A stretch of 64,000 nucleotides of DNA from CANMXU01 sp052030545 (GCF_052030545.1 NZ_JBPDIH010000004.1:310001-374000), one strand, 5' to 3'. Numbered from the stretch's first letter, positions 16,813-27,119 are shown. The notes: generated from the letters alone by a model not told the origin. Translations and numbers: made by a program.

Positions 16813-17655
16813 CTAATTATCTAATAATTGCTCAATAAAAAACTCTAAGTGCCCTGATGGTTGATGAGGAATTGACCATAAACCAATTTTAGCGGCTAAG
16901 TCTTGAAAAGCGAGTGCAGCAGGAGAATCTGGAAACGCTTCTACAATCACTTGTTGTTTACGTACCGACTTTCTGATGTTTTCATCAAATGGAATAACGG
17001 CAACTAAGTCTAAACCTACATCTAAAAATCGGTCGGTAACTTTAGATAGTTTGGCAAATAACTGTTGCCCTTCTTTCGCACTACGTACCATATTGGCAAC
17101 GACTTTGAATTTATAAACGCCATGATCGCGACTGAGTAACTTCATCAAGGCATAACAATCGGTAATCGAGGTTGGTTCGTCACAAACGACTAACAATACA
17201 TCTTGAGCTGCGCGGGTAAAACTTAATACCATGTCAGAAATGCCAGCCGCAGTATCAACAATTAGCACATCGAATTCGGTCTGCATATCACTAAAAGCAC
17301 GTATCAGGCCCGCATGCTCTGATGGGGTTAAATCCACCATGCTTTGCGTGCCAGATGTTGCCGGAATAATTTTTATTCCTGCGGGGCCTTCAATAATAAT
17401 ATCATCAAGTTCACATTCGCCAGACATCACATGCGATAAGTTACGTTGAACTCTAAGGCCAAGCATAACATCAACATTTGCTAAGCCTAAATCGGCATCT
17501 AATACCAACACTTTCTTGCCTTGTTGGGCAAGTGCAATAGCAGTATTTAATGAAACATTAGTTTTACCTACTCCACCTTTACCACCTGAAACGGCTATGA
17601 CTTTAACTTTATGTGCTTGATTCATTTTTCTTAAGCCACTTGCTTGATCTATCAT
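16813..17655 (-). CDS. flhG: Flagellar number regulator FlhG (FleN), MinD-like ATPase
   Basis: FlhG limits flagellar number at the pole, acting on FlhF and on the FlrA/FleQ activator in related species. The 280-residue protein has an N-terminal activation helix region (DQASGLRKM; the DQAxxLR motif stimulates the FlhF GTPase), a deviant Walker A SGGKGGVGKTN near residue 24, and VLIVDTAAGIS. It follows flhF and precedes fliA as in Vibrio and Pseudomonas. Confidence 0.95.
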   Translation of the reverse strand: MIDQASGLRKMNQAHKVKVIAVSGGKGGVGKTNVSLNTAIALAQQGKKVLVLDADLGLANVDVMLGLRVQRNLSHVMSGECELDDIIIEGPAGIKIIPATSGTQSMVDLTPSEHAGLIRAFSDMQTEFDVLIVDTAAGISDMVLSFTRAAQDVLLVVCDEPTSITDCYALMKLLSRDHGVYKFKVVANMVRSAKEGQQLFAKLSKVTDRFLDVGLDLVAVIPFDENIRKSVRKQQVIVEAFPDSPAALAFQDLAAKIGLWSIPHQPSGHLEFFIEQLLDN

Positions 17656-17745
17656 TTATATTCTTCTCAAAAAGCCTTGCTCTACTTTACAAACGCAGAA
17701 AAAAGTATACGCAAAACTAACTTATATTACCTACAAACAAAAGTG

Positions 17746-19323
17746 TTATGCCACATTCATCGCACTCGGTGAAACATTATTCCACCCTTGAGATTGACTC
17801 ATTGAATTTTTTGCAGACATCTTATCTGCAAGAGTAACCAACTTGACAGCATTTGCAACTTTTATATCTTCTGGAACTCTTTGTCCATCAGTAAGATAAC
17901 CAATAGGTAAACCATTTTGGATCGAAGTGGAAATTATTTCACCAACACTTAAACTTTCATCAAGTTTGGTATAAATACAGCCTGATAACGGCACTTTTTT
18001 GAATCTTTCTACATTTTCTTGCATAACCCGTTGTTGGGTATTAGCTGATAATACTAAATAATTACGAATTTTAACTCTGGCATTAGTGATCAACGTTGAC
18101 AAGTGATTAGCTAAGCGCATATCTCTTTGTCCCATGCCTGCAGTATCAATTAACACCAATTTCTTTTGGCTAAACTGTTGCAGCAATGCATCTAAGCTTT
18201 GATTGTCTTGCGCAAGTTTTACTTGGCAGCCAATAATACGACCATAAGTGACCAGTTGCTCAAAACCTGCAATTCTATAACTGTCGGTAGAAATCATCGC
18301 GACTTGATCCGCGCCATGAATTTGGGCAAATCGCGCAGCCAATTTTGCCACAGTTGTGGTTTTACCAACCCCGGTAGGTCCAACTAAAGCGACAACACCA
18401 CCACGCTGGATAATGTCGTTATTAGTAGTATTTAACTGCTCAGCCACAAGCGCGAGTGCTTGCTCCCAACTGTCTTGCTCGTCGATATGATTAGGTACAT
18501 AACCGGCTATTTGATCAGCGACTTGTTCGGTCAGTCCTAACGCCATCATACGGTTAACTAATAACGCACGAGACGGATCTTTTTGTGCCATATCTTGCCA
18601 CATTAAGCCCGATAACTGGTGTTCCAGTAATTGACGAATCGACGCCATTTCTTGTTTCATTTGTGCCATTTCATCAGCATTGTGCTGATTTACTACTCCA
18701 ATGTTCATTGCATCTGGCATGTCATTAATCGGGGCTTGAAAATGTAAGTCATCTGAAAGGTGGTTATGGTCAACACTTTGCGCTGTTGCTGTAGTACGTT
18801 GTGGTTGCGCATTTTGTTGTTGGGTACTGCGTTGTTGAGCGCTGTGTGGCGCAGACGGTGCAGATTGCTGCAAACGCTCAGTAAAGCTTTTAAATTGCGC
18901 TTCAATATCATCTTCTTGAGCAGCAACTTGATGACTATTCTCTGCCACTTCTGCACTAGGTTGTACAGGAGCTTGCTGAATTTTTCGATTAAGTAGCGCT
19001 GATAAACTATCATTTGCTGGCACAGTATTTTCAGGCTGAGCCACTTGTTCAGTAATAGACGGTTGCTTTGGCGTTTGGCTAAGGCTTACTTTGTCTTCAT
19101 TAACTCTGCGCTTGATCATAATACTTGGCTCAGGAGAAACAGGCTTTTTAGGTGCTTCAGCGTCGCCTTCGCTAACCGATTGGCTATAATCAACCGCCGC
19201 CATTAATTCGACACCCTCAGGGATTTTTTTGTTCGACATTATTACCGCATCAGCGCCTAGCTCTTCTTTTATTTGTAAAAGCGCAGTTCTCATGTCTTTG
19301 GCTACAAAACGTCTAATTTTCAC
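17746..19323 (-). CDS. flhF: Flagellar placement GTPase FlhF
   Basis: FlhF is an SRP-type GTPase that fixes the site of polar flagellum assembly. The 525-residue protein has a basic N-terminal B domain (MKIRRFVAKDMRTAL), a long low-complexity Gln/Pro/Ser-rich linker (about residues 50-205) and the NG domain with the G1 motif VGPTGVGKTTT at 314-324 and IDTAGMGQRD. The start is GTG at 19323 with AAGGGG six bases upstream. Family members are often 450-500 residues; the extra length is in the linker. Confidence 0.95.
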   Translation of the reverse strand: MKIRRFVAKDMRTALLQIKEELGADAVIMSNKKIPEGVELMAAVDYSQSVSEGDAEAPKKPVSPEPSIMIKRRVNEDKVSLSQTPKQPSITEQVAQPENTVPANDSLSALLNRKIQQAPVQPSAEVAENSHQVAAQEDDIEAQFKSFTERLQQSAPSAPHSAQQRSTQQQNAQPQRTTATAQSVDHNHLSDDLHFQAPINDMPDAMNIGVVNQHNADEMAQMKQEMASIRQLLEHQLSGLMWQDMAQKDPSRALLVNRMMALGLTEQVADQIAGYVPNHIDEQDSWEQALALVAEQLNTTNNDIIQRGGVVALVGPTGVGKTTTVAKLAARFAQIHGADQVAMISTDSYRIAGFEQLVTYGRIIGCQVKLAQDNQSLDALLQQFSQKKLVLIDTAGMGQRDMRLANHLSTLITNARVKIRNYLVLSANTQQRVMQENVERFKKVPLSGCIYTKLDESLSVGEIISTSIQNGLPIGYLTDGQRVPEDIKVANAVKLVTLADKMSAKNSMSQSQGWNNVSPSAMNVA

Positions 19324-19394
19324 TTATAACCCCTTAGTGCTTTTCAGCTAACTTTCTTGTTGTTGATAGTGACATCAACTTGCTAATTCGTATG

Positions 19395-21497
19395 TTATTG
19401 ACCAATAGCGCTAACAATTTTAATTTGTTTGTCGTCTGGAATTTCTTGGTAAGAAATTACCCGTAAACCCGGAATCGTGTACTTAACAAATTTTGCTAAC
19501 ACCGAACGTAAAATTCCTGACGTTAACAATATTGGTGTATCACCTGCCATTTCTTGCTGCTGAGCCCCGTCGGTTAACGACTTCTGTAAACGCTCAGCTA
19601 ATCCTGGTTCTATGCCAGCGCCATCATCACCTGCCATTTGCATAGACTGATGCAACATTTGTTCCAGCTCAGGTGACAAAGTAATGACGGGTACTTCAGA
19701 GACAGGGCCAACGAGTTCCTGAATAATAAATTTACGCAACGTAATACGCACTGCAGCGGTCAATATATCGGTGTCTTGGCTCTTAGCACCATACTCAACC
19801 AACGTTTGAACTATGCTGCGCATATCACGTACCGCAACACCTTCGTTCATTAGGTTTTGTAAAACTTTTACCACACTACCTAACGGCAATAGATCTGGAA
19901 TTAAGCCCTCAACAAGTTTCGGATAGTTTTTAGCGAGAATATCTAGTAGGTTTTGAACTTCTTCGTGACCCAATAATTGTGCGGCATTATTGGTAAGAAT
20001 TTGACTTAAATGCGTTGCCAGCACAGTAGCGCAATCAACCACGGTATAACCTAAAGATTGCGCATGTTCTCGTTGGTTTTTGTTTATCCAAACCGCATCT
20101 AAACCAAAAGCAGGGTCTTTGGTTGCATTTCCTTCTAACTTACCAAACACTTGGCCTGGGTTAATGGCTAGCTCTTGGTCATGACGAATTTCAGCTTCAC
20201 CGACAGTTACCCCCATCAGTGATATTTGATACGTATTGGGATCTAAATCGAGGTTATCTCTAATATGCACAGCGGGTACCAAAAAACCGAACTCTTGTGA
20301 TAACTTTTTACGTACACCTTTAATGCGGTTTAATAATTCACCGCCTTGGGATTTATCAACTAACGGAATAAGGCGGTAGCCAATTTCAAGACCAATAATG
20401 TCAACGTGGTTAACATCGTCCCAACCTAAGTCTTTAACTTCAGCTTCTTGCTGCTGGGTTTCAACTTGCGCTATTTGTGCTTTATCAGCAATCTCTTTCG
20501 CTTTAGCAATTTTATATTTGCTGCCAAAAAATGCGATTCCAAAAATTAAAAAAGCAAACAATAAAAACGCAACATGTGGCATGCCCGGAATAACGCCCAT
20601 CACAAACATCACACCACCAGCAATGTACAACGACTTTTCTTGACCTAACTGGCTGCTAACCTGCTCGCCCATATCTTGTGAGGTATTTTGACGAGTAACC
20701 ACAATCGCCGTACCCACCGATAACAACAAGCCAGGAATTTGTGCAACTAAACCATCACCTATGGTTAATAAAGTATAAATCTCAACCGCTTCATCAAAAC
20801 TTAAGTCGTGCTGAACCATGCCAATAATGAAGCCGCCAATAATATTAATAAATAAAATTAAAATACCGGCGATAGCATCACCTTTAACAAATTTACTAGC
20901 ACCGTCCATAGAACCATAAAAATCCGCTTCACTGGTCACTTCGTTACGGCGCTCACGTGCTTCTTCAGCATTAATAAAGCCAGCGTTTAAGTCGGCATCA
21001 ATTGCCATTTGTTTACCTGGCATGGCATCTAAGGTAAAACGTGCGGTTACTTCAGAGATGCGCCCCGCACCTTTGGTAACCACGATAAAATTAATAATGA
21101 TAAGAATTAAGAAAACAACTAAACCAACTGCGTAGTTACCGCCAATAACCACCGAGCCAAATGCTTCAATAACTTTACCTGCAGCATCAGGGCCTTCATG
21201 ACCTTCAAGTAATACCACACGGGTACTGGCTACGTTTAAGGCTAAACGCAATATGGTTGCAATTAATAATACCGCGGGAAAAGAGCCAAATTCGAGCGGT
21301 TTTAGGGTGTAAACCGTGATAAGTAAAACAATTAACGACAGAGCAATGTTGAATGAAAATAAAATATCGAGCAAAAAGGCCGGCATGGGAAGAATGACCA
21401 TACCTAAAGCAGCCATTACCAAAAATGGCGTACCAATCCCTGATATATAAGACATTTTGTTTTTATTAAACTGATTAAAATAACCGGCTAATTGCAT
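19395..21497 (-). CDS. flhA: Flagellar export gate protein FlhA
   Basis: FlhA is the large export-gate protein of the flagellar type III secretion system, using proton-motive force and docking chaperone-substrate complexes. The 700-residue protein has about eight membrane helices (to residue 330) and a cytosolic domain. Family motifs are TRFTLDAMPGKQMAIDADLNAG (in part) in the FHIPEP loop and GLVAQIPGLLLSVGTAI. The start at 21497 has a poor ribosome site; ATG at 21455 is an alternative. Confidence 0.97.
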   Translation of the reverse strand: MQLAGYFNQFNKNKMSYISGIGTPFLVMAALGMVILPMPAFLLDILFSFNIALSLIVLLITVYTLKPLEFGSFPAVLLIATILRLALNVASTRVVLLEGHEGPDAAGKVIEAFGSVVIGGNYAVGLVVFLILIIINFIVVTKGAGRISEVTARFTLDAMPGKQMAIDADLNAGFINAEEARERRNEVTSEADFYGSMDGASKFVKGDAIAGILILFINIIGGFIIGMVQHDLSFDEAVEIYTLLTIGDGLVAQIPGLLLSVGTAIVVTRQNTSQDMGEQVSSQLGQEKSLYIAGGVMFVMGVIPGMPHVAFLLFAFLIFGIAFFGSKYKIAKAKEIADKAQIAQVETQQQEAEVKDLGWDDVNHVDIIGLEIGYRLIPLVDKSQGGELLNRIKGVRKKLSQEFGFLVPAVHIRDNLDLDPNTYQISLMGVTVGEAEIRHDQELAINPGQVFGKLEGNATKDPAFGLDAVWINKNQREHAQSLGYTVVDCATVLATHLSQILTNNAAQLLGHEEVQNLLDILAKNYPKLVEGLIPDLLPLGSVVKVLQNLMNEGVAVRDMRSIVQTLVEYGAKSQDTDILTAAVRITLRKFIIQELVGPVSEVPVITLSPELEQMLHQSMQMAGDDGAGIEPGLAERLQKSLTDGAQQQEMAGDTPILLTSGILRSVLAKFVKYTIPGLRVISYQEIPDDKQIKIVSAIGQ

Positions 21498-21537
21498 GTT
21501 TTATCTACAACGTTTTTTTGACACTAACTGATAATCA

Positions 21538-21552
21538 GCAAAAACCAGACCA
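21538..21552 (-). promoter_or_regulatory. Possible sigma-54 promoter of flhA
   Basis: On the minus strand TGGTCT-GGTTT-TTGC gives TGG at -24 and TTGC at -12 with the exact 15-base layout. The -24 element departs from TGGCAC at three positions. It lies about 40 bases before flhA in the 129-base gap after flhB. Confidence 0.45.
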
Positions 21553-21626
21553 AAGTAAGAGCTAATCAATTTAAGTGTTCAAATTAACAGCAAACCGGAT
21601 ATCAGCGAAATTGATAACTAACTTAG

Positions 21627-22757
21627 TTAATAGCGAAAGTCTTCTGGGATGGGTAAGTTTTTAGCAACCGGAATAGGTTTTTTAGCGCGACCTTTTTTAT
21701 GCTGTTCTAATTGGTAAATAAACGCCAATATTTGCGCGACAGCAGCAAATAATTCTTCAGGTATTTCGTCACCAGCCTCGGCCGTATAATAAAGCGATCT
21801 CGCTAGTGCTGGCGATTGAATAATCTCAATATTATGCTCTTTAGCAATAGTGCGGATATGCAGCGCCATTTGGTCAATCCCTTTGGCTGCCATTACAGGT
21901 GCTCCGCCAACTTTGGCGTCGTATTTTAACGCAACCGAATAATGAGTCGGATTGGTAATCACCACATCAGACTCCGGCACTTCAGACATCATACGTCGCT
22001 GCGACATTTCATATTGAGTGCGGCGAATACGTCCTTTAATTTCAGGGCTACCTTCCGTATTTTTATGTTCGTCTTTAATCTCTTGCTTAGTCATTTTTAG
22101 CTGTCGATTATGATTCCATACTTGGTATGGCGCATCAACAATGGCAATAATAATCAGCGATAAACTCAGCGTAATAAACATGCCCAGTAACAGTTTTACC
22201 GCATGGGCAAAATTAAGCGGTATGGCTTCAAGGCTTAAGCCTAATATTTGATCAAATAAACTGGTCAGCAGTAAAAAGGCGACGATAAATACCACAAAAA
22301 ACTTCATTAACGATTTTAATAACTCTACCGCTGCTTGCACACCAAACATGCGTTTAAAGCCGGCAATTGGTGACAATTTACTTGCTTTGGGTTTCATGGC
22401 ATCCCACGAGAAACTCATACCACCAAGCATGGTATTGCCAACAAATGCTGCAAAAATAATAATAAAGAAAATCCACATCATCGGAACAACAATTTGCCCT
22501 ATACTGCCGCGCACCACATTGTACAAGGCGTGAATATCCATGGCTTCTGCTCGGCTCAGACTAAATAAACGCTTCATCATTGTAGACATGGCATCAACGA
22601 GAAAATCACCAACAATGACAATGGCGACCGCAGTCCCAACCAGGACAAACATGGTACCGAGTTCCTTCGAGCGTGCTATTTGACCTTTTTTTCGGGCGTC
22701 GGAAAGTTTTTTCGCCGTGGGTTCTTCGCTGCGTTCACCGCTATCAGACTCTGCCAT
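21627..22757 (-). CDS. flhB: Flagellar export switch protein FlhB
   Basis: FlhB switches export from rod/hook to filament substrates after autocleavage. The 376-residue protein has an N-terminal EEPTAKKLSDARKKGQIARSKEL, four membrane segments and a cytosolic tail with the self-cleaving NPTH at 269-272, the canonical position. It directly abuts fliR. The C-terminal extension past residue 350 (QLEQHKKGRAKKPIPVAK) is rich in Lys and Pro. Confidence 0.97.
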   Translation of the reverse strand: MAESDSGERSEEPTAKKLSDARKKGQIARSKELGTMFVLVGTAVAIVIVGDFLVDAMSTMMKRLFSLSRAEAMDIHALYNVVRGSIGQIVVPMMWIFFIIIFAAFVGNTMLGGMSFSWDAMKPKASKLSPIAGFKRMFGVQAAVELLKSLMKFFVVFIVAFLLLTSLFDQILGLSLEAIPLNFAHAVKLLLGMFITLSLSLIIIAIVDAPYQVWNHNRQLKMTKQEIKDEHKNTEGSPEIKGRIRRTQYEMSQRRMMSEVPESDVVITNPTHYSVALKYDAKVGGAPVMAAKGIDQMALHIRTIAKEHNIEIIQSPALARSLYYTAEAGDEIPEELFAAVAQILAFIYQLEQHKKGRAKKPIPVAKNLPIPEDFRY

Positions 22758-23540
22758 TTAAGGTACCCCGCAATCAATCAGGTAACAGCTAAAGTCTAAT
22801 GCGCGTTGCCACTGTAGCTCAAAATGCGTCATAAAGTTGCCCATGGTTAACCACATGATCAGTAAACCTGAGCACATCGTAATAGGGAAACCAATGGCAA
22901 AAATATTTAACTGCGGCGCGGCGCGCGTCATAATACCAAACGAAAAGTTAATCAGTAACATCGCCGTAAGTGGCGCTAGTGCTAGTGAAAGTGCGGTAGC
23001 AAACATCCAACTGCCCCATAAGACCAGCTCTTTAAATTTAACTGCGTCAAAGCTTTCAAGTGGAATAGGTAAAGTATCAAAGCTTGCGGCAACAAATTGC
23101 AAATACGCTAAATGGCCGTCCATCGCCCAAAATAATAACGAAGATAAAATCAGAAAAAACTGACCAACCGCAGGTACATTCATGCCACTGGCGGGGTCTA
23201 CTAATGAAGCAAAACCTAAACCGGTTTGCATCGCAATAATTTGACCGGCCAAGGTGAAGGTATCAACCACTAAAATGGTGACAAAGCCGATCATTATGCC
23301 AATGATGGTTTGCTCAGCCACTAACAAGAAGGTGGCAAACGAAAATAGATTATCAACGCGCGTTGGCGGAATGGCTGGCATAATGGCAACCGTTACCGTT
23401 AAGCACAAAAAGAATTTCACCCGCATCGGAATGGTACGTGCGCCAAAACCAACCATGGTCATGATGAGCGCCGAAACACGAAATAATGGCAGCAGAAAAT
23501 CAGCCAGATATTGATTAATAACTGACTCGGTAAACTCCAT
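22758..23540 (-). CDS. fliR: Flagellar export gate protein FliR
   Basis: FliR is one of the FliP5-Q4-R1 core components of the export gate. The 260 residues hold about six hydrophobic helices and the family segments AGQIIAMQTGLGFASLVDP and LINFSFGIMTRAAPQLNIF. It lies between fliQ and flhB with a 2-base gap to fliQ and none to flhB. Confidence 0.96.
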   Translation of the reverse strand: MEFTESVINQYLADFLLPLFRVSALIMTMVGFGARTIPMRVKFFLCLTVTVAIMPAIPPTRVDNLFSFATFLLVAEQTIIGIMIGFVTILVVDTFTLAGQIIAMQTGLGFASLVDPASGMNVPAVGQFFLILSSLLFWAMDGHLAYLQFVAASFDTLPIPLESFDAVKFKELVLWGSWMFATALSLALAPLTAMLLINFSFGIMTRAAPQLNIFAIGFPITMCSGLLIMWLTMGNFMTHFELQWQRALDFSCYLIDCGVP

Positions 23541-23542
23541 TG

Positions 23543-23812
23543 TTAGCTAACCACGCTCGGTATGCTACTAATGAGGCGAATGGTATAGTCCATCAGCTTT
23601 TGTACCAGCCAATGCCCACCCAAAATTAAGGCAAGTAAAGTTACGATTAGACGAGGTAAAAAACTCAAGGTTTGTTCGTTGATAGACGTAGCCGCTTGAA
23701 ATATAGCGACCATTAAGCCAACTATTAAGCTAGGTACGATAACCGCACACACTAATACAATAACCAGAAAAAGTGCGTCACGTAAAATATCAACAAATAC
23801 CTCAGGACTCAT
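23543..23812 (-). CDS. fliQ: Flagellar export gate protein FliQ
   Basis: The 89-residue protein has two long hydrophobic hairpin helices separated by the conserved ATSINEQTLSFLPR loop. With FliP and FliR it forms the export-gate helical assembly. It follows fliP by 2 bases. Confidence 0.96.
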   Translation of the reverse strand: MSPEVFVDILRDALFLVIVLVCAVIVPSLIVGLMVAIFQAATSINEQTLSFLPRLIVTLLALILGGHWLVQKLMDYTIRLISSIPSVVS

Positions 23813-23814
23813 CG

Positions 23815-24609
23815 CTAACTCCCCATACCATAACTGGTCGCGATAGTACCGATAACTAAATTCCAGCCGTCGACTAAAACAAACAGCATTAATTTAAAGG
23901 GTAAAGAAACAATCATCGGCGAGAGCATCATCATACCCATGGCCATTAAAATACTCGCAACAACTAAATCAATAATCAAAAAGGGAATAAATAAAATAAA
24001 GCCGATTTGAAAAGCAGTTTTTAATTCACTAATGACAAACGATGGAATGATCACCGTCATCGGCAAGTCGGTTGGTTTATCAACACTTTCAATACCTGCC
24101 ATCGAAGCAAGCGTGTTTAAATCTTTTATCCGTGTTTGCTCAAGCATAAAGGCGCGCAGTGGCACTTTGGCTTTATCTATCGCTTCAACAGAGGTCAATT
24201 GTTCTGCAAGGTATGGCTGAATGGCATCTTCGTTAATTTTGTTATAAACCGGCGTCATAATAAACAAGGTCATAAACAAGGTTAAACCAATAATAACCTG
24301 ATTTGACGGTGTTTGCTGCAAACCAAACGCCTGTCGTAAAATCGCCATAACAACCACGATTCGGGTGAACGAAGTCATCATGATCACCGCAGCAGGAATA
24401 AAGCTTAACGCGGTCATAAAAATCAAAATTTGCAGCGTTACCGAGTACTCTTGCGAGCCGTCAGGATTGGTCGTTAGCTTTAACGCCGACATACCTAAGT
24501 CTTGCGCAAAGCTAGGTTGGCTAAATAGCAAAAGGCTTCCAACTATGGAAGCCATCAATGCAAAGGCGGTCATTTTAGTTTTTGTAATTGCCGTAAAATA
24601 TGACTTCAT
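23815..24609 (-). CDS. fliP: Flagellar export gate protein FliP
   Basis: FliP forms the main ring of the export gate in the basal body. It has a cleavable signal peptide ending near FAQ, a segment FTRIVVVMAILRQAFGLQQTPSNQV (in part) typical of the family, and C-terminal helices with LILFIPFLIIDLVVASILMAMGMMM (in part). The ATG at 24609, five bases after the fliO stop, is preferred. A TTG at 24618 that overlaps the stop would add three residues but has a ribosome site only two bases away. Confidence 0.95.
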   Translation of the reverse strand: MKSYFTAITKTKMTAFALMASIVGSLLLFSQPSFAQDLGMSALKLTTNPDGSQEYSVTLQILIFMTALSFIPAAVIMMTSFTRIVVVMAILRQAFGLQQTPSNQVIIGLTLFMTLFIMTPVYNKINEDAIQPYLAEQLTSVEAIDKAKVPLRAFMLEQTRIKDLNTLASMAGIESVDKPTDLPMTVIIPSFVISELKTAFQIGFILFIPFLIIDLVVASILMAMGMMMLSPMIVSLPFKLMLFVLVDGWNLVIGTIATSYGMGS

Positions 24610-24614
24610 AACGC

Positions 24615-25055
24615 TCAAGACTCTTTAGTTGGACTAGCGGGCGTGCTGATATTTTTCCCTTTAAGTACCGATAGAATTGATTGACTAAAGTCAGCGCTAA
24701 GTGGCGCATTTTGCGGTAACTTTTCAGGTAAGGTTTCTAATAAAGAAATTTGTTGAGCAGTAACACCTAATAACAGCTGTTTGTCTCCAACTTCCACGAC
24801 CACAATGCGCTCTTTTGCGCCTAAATGTAAGCTGGTGACAACTTTTAAACCTTGTACTTGTTTTAAACCGGGTTGAAAACGTTTTAATACCAACGCGGAA
24901 ATAACGATAACACCTAAGACTAATAGCAGGGATAACACCATACTCATCGCGTCCATATTAGTGGAGGCAACATGCTTACCCACTTCAGGCATATCTTCTT
25001 GAGCAAATACCTCAAATGACGCGCATAATAACAATAGACTGATGAGTTTATTCAT
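24615..25055 (-). CDS. fliO: Flagellar protein FliO
   Basis: FliO helps assemble the FliP ring. The 146-residue protein has a signal-like N-terminus (ending near FAQED), one membrane helix at about 36-60 and the cytosolic segment LHLGAKERIVVVEVGDKQLLLGV typical of the family (in part). It sits between fliN and fliP. Confidence 0.93.
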   Translation of the reverse strand: MNKLISLLLLCASFEVFAQEDMPEVGKHVASTNMDAMSMVLSLLLVLGVIVISALVLKRFQPGLKQVQGLKVVTSLHLGAKERIVVVEVGDKQLLLGVTAQQISLLETLPEKLPQNAPLSADFSQSILSVLKGKNISTPASPTKES

Positions 25056-25064
25056 AACATCCCA

Positions 25065-25457
25065 TTACTTAAGCTTTTTAATGCGTTCTACTTGGCTAAT
25101 AACGTCGGTTAAACGAATACCAAACTTGTCGTTTACAACGACTACTTCACCGTGAGCTATCAAGGTACCGTTAACCAGTACATCAAGTGCTTCACCAGCA
25201 ACACGGTCAAGTTCAACCACCGAGCCTTGGTTAAGTTGTAATAAATTTCGAATACTAATATGGCTACGCCCTACTTCCATCGAAATGGTGACGGGAATAT
25301 CTAAAATAGCGTCAAGCTTACGCTTTTCTTCACCGCTTATTGGCGCTTCTTCTTCTAGCTCTTCTAATTCAACATTTTGGGCAGCGGCTTCAGCATTTGC
25401 TTGCTCGTCCATCGCCTCATCCCACATACCTAAATCGTCTTCGTTGTCAGTACTCAT
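25065..25457 (-). CDS. fliN: Flagellar motor switch protein FliN
   Basis: FliN forms the lower C-ring with FliM. The 130-residue protein has an acidic N-terminal region (to about residue 50) and a SpoA domain (IPVTISMEVGRSHISIRNLL, LDVLVNGTLIAHGEVVVVNDKFGIRLTDV, in part). It follows fliM by 22 bases. Confidence 0.96.
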   Translation of the reverse strand: MSTDNEDDLGMWDEAMDEQANAEAAAQNVELEELEEEAPISGEEKRKLDAILDIPVTISMEVGRSHISIRNLLQLNQGSVVELDRVAGEALDVLVNGTLIAHGEVVVVNDKFGIRLTDVISQVERIKKLK

Positions 25458-25479
25458 ACTGCTTGCCTCAATTTTCTAA

Positions 25480-26544
25480 TTAATCTAAATCATCTTCTAA
25501 AAGATGAAGTTCAGCGTCGCTGTCTAAACGTTTACCGCCTTTGGTTAATATGGTCAGCTCAGATTTAACCGATTCTGGTCGTTTAATTTTTTCAGATATT
25601 TTCAGTGCAACATTATCGCGACTACGACCCAGTTTCGCTCTAAAGCTAGGTAAGTCTTCAATTAATACGGTGATGTGCTCAGGCATTTCAATTGGAATAA
25701 TATCGCCCGCTTTAAGATCCATCACTTGCTGTAGTGGTAGGTCAACATCTAAAAATTTAGTACTTAACGCAACAGGAACATCCATAATTTCATCGCGCAG
25801 TGCTTTTGACCAACGCATGTCGGTATCTTCTTTATCACTTTGCACACCGGCATCAAGTAATTCACGAATAGGTTCTAGCATTGAATAAGGCAATGCGACG
25901 TGAAAATCACCACCACCACCGTCAAGTTCAATATGGAATGAGCTGATCACGACAACTTCGGTCGGGCTAACAATGTTTGCCATCGATGGGTTAACTTCAG
26001 AGTCGAGGTATTCAAACGATACATCCATCACTGGCGACCAAGCTTCTTTATAATCTTCGAAGATAAGCTTTAATAACATTTGAATAATACGACGCTCGGT
26101 TGGCGTAAATTCGCGACCTTCAATTTTAGCGTGATAGCGACCATCGCCACCAAAAAAGTTATCAACCAAAATAAAGACTAAACGCGCTTCCATGGTGATA
26201 AGCGCAGTGCCTTTTAACGGTCTAAAGCGCACCATATTCAAGCTTGTCGGGACAAATAAGGTATGTACGTACTCACCAAACTTGATCATTTGAATGCCAT
26301 TGATAGACACTTCCGCGGTACGACGCATCATGTTAAATAAACTAATGCGCATATGGCGAGCAAAGCGTTCATTAACCATTTCCAAGGTCGGCATACGACC
26401 TCGAACAATACGATCTTGTGATGAAAAGTCATAGTCAGACATTCCCTCCGTCTGGGGAGAATCCTCTTCTATCTCTTCTTCTTCAACATCATCAACACCA
26501 TGGAGTAGCGCGTCAATTTCGTCTTGGGATAATAAATCACTCAC
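25480..26544 (-). CDS. fliM: Flagellar motor switch protein FliM
   Basis: FliM binds CheY-P and sets motor direction. The 354-residue protein has the N-terminal CheY-binding motif LLSQDEIDALL at residues 4-14, then an acidic stretch, the middle CheC-like domain with GGDGRYHAKIEGREFTPTE, and a C-terminal SpoA domain that pairs with FliN. Confidence 0.97.
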   Translation of the reverse strand: MSDLLSQDEIDALLHGVDDVEEEEIEEDSPQTEGMSDYDFSSQDRIVRGRMPTLEMVNERFARHMRISLFNMMRRTAEVSINGIQMIKFGEYVHTLFVPTSLNMVRFRPLKGTALITMEARLVFILVDNFFGGDGRYHAKIEGREFTPTERRIIQMLLKLIFEDYKEAWSPVMDVSFEYLDSEVNPSMANIVSPTEVVVISSFHIELDGGGGDFHVALPYSMLEPIRELLDAGVQSDKEDTDMRWSKALRDEIMDVPVALSTKFLDVDLPLQQVMDLKAGDIIPIEMPEHITVLIEDLPSFRAKLGRSRDNVALKISEKIKRPESVKSELTILTKGGKRLDSDAELHLLEDDLD

Positions 26545-26582
26545 TCGATATACTCTTTATTTTATAACGTCTATATGTCGCG

Positions 26583-27119
26583 TTACTGCATAACAAAGCC
26601 AGTAAATAACACTTGTTCAACCACTTTACGACCGGCAATGTCGGTCATGGTTTTTTGTACTTCAGCTAACGACTTTTGTTTTAAAGACACTTTGCCAGCA
26701 CTTGTGGCTAAGTCATCAGCGTTCGACAGTGAAAATACGTTTAATAAGGTGCTTTCAATCAGCGGCACGTGTTTTTTCGCTTCTTCTTCATCGTCTGAAC
26801 CTCTTACGAGCAATTGCACACGAATTTCAACAAAGCGATCACGTGCAGCTCCGGGCACATTAAACCTAAACGGTCTAGGCATAGGAACATACAAGGCAGA
26901 TCCTGTTGATGCCGATGATTCAGCTGCTTCTGCTGGCGCTTCGTCACCACCACTTAGCGTCGCATCAACTTCTTCTTGTGAAGCATCGCCCATCATGAAA
27001 AAGTAATAACCGCCACCACCTGCGCCTAATAAAACAACAACTGCAATAATGATGATAATTAATTTTTTCTTTTTACCTGAATTATCAAGTTCTAATTCAC
27101 TTTCCTGCTCGTCTGCCAT
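26583..27119 (-). CDS. fliL: Flagellar basal body protein FliL
   Basis: FliL is an inner-membrane protein that surrounds and supports the stators. The 178 residues include a short cytosolic N-terminus with KKKK, one membrane helix (about 18-40), an Ala/Glu-rich linker and a periplasmic stomatin-like domain ending VVEQVLFTGFVMQ, typical of the family C-terminus. Confidence 0.95.
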   Translation of the reverse strand: MADEQESELELDNSGKKKKLIIIIIAVVVLLGAGGGGYYFFMMGDASQEEVDATLSGGDEAPAEAAESSASTGSALYVPMPRPFRFNVPGAARDRFVEIRVQLLVRGSDDEEEAKKHVPLIESTLLNVFSLSNADDLATSAGKVSLKQKSLAEVQKTMTDIAGRKVVEQVLFTGFVMQ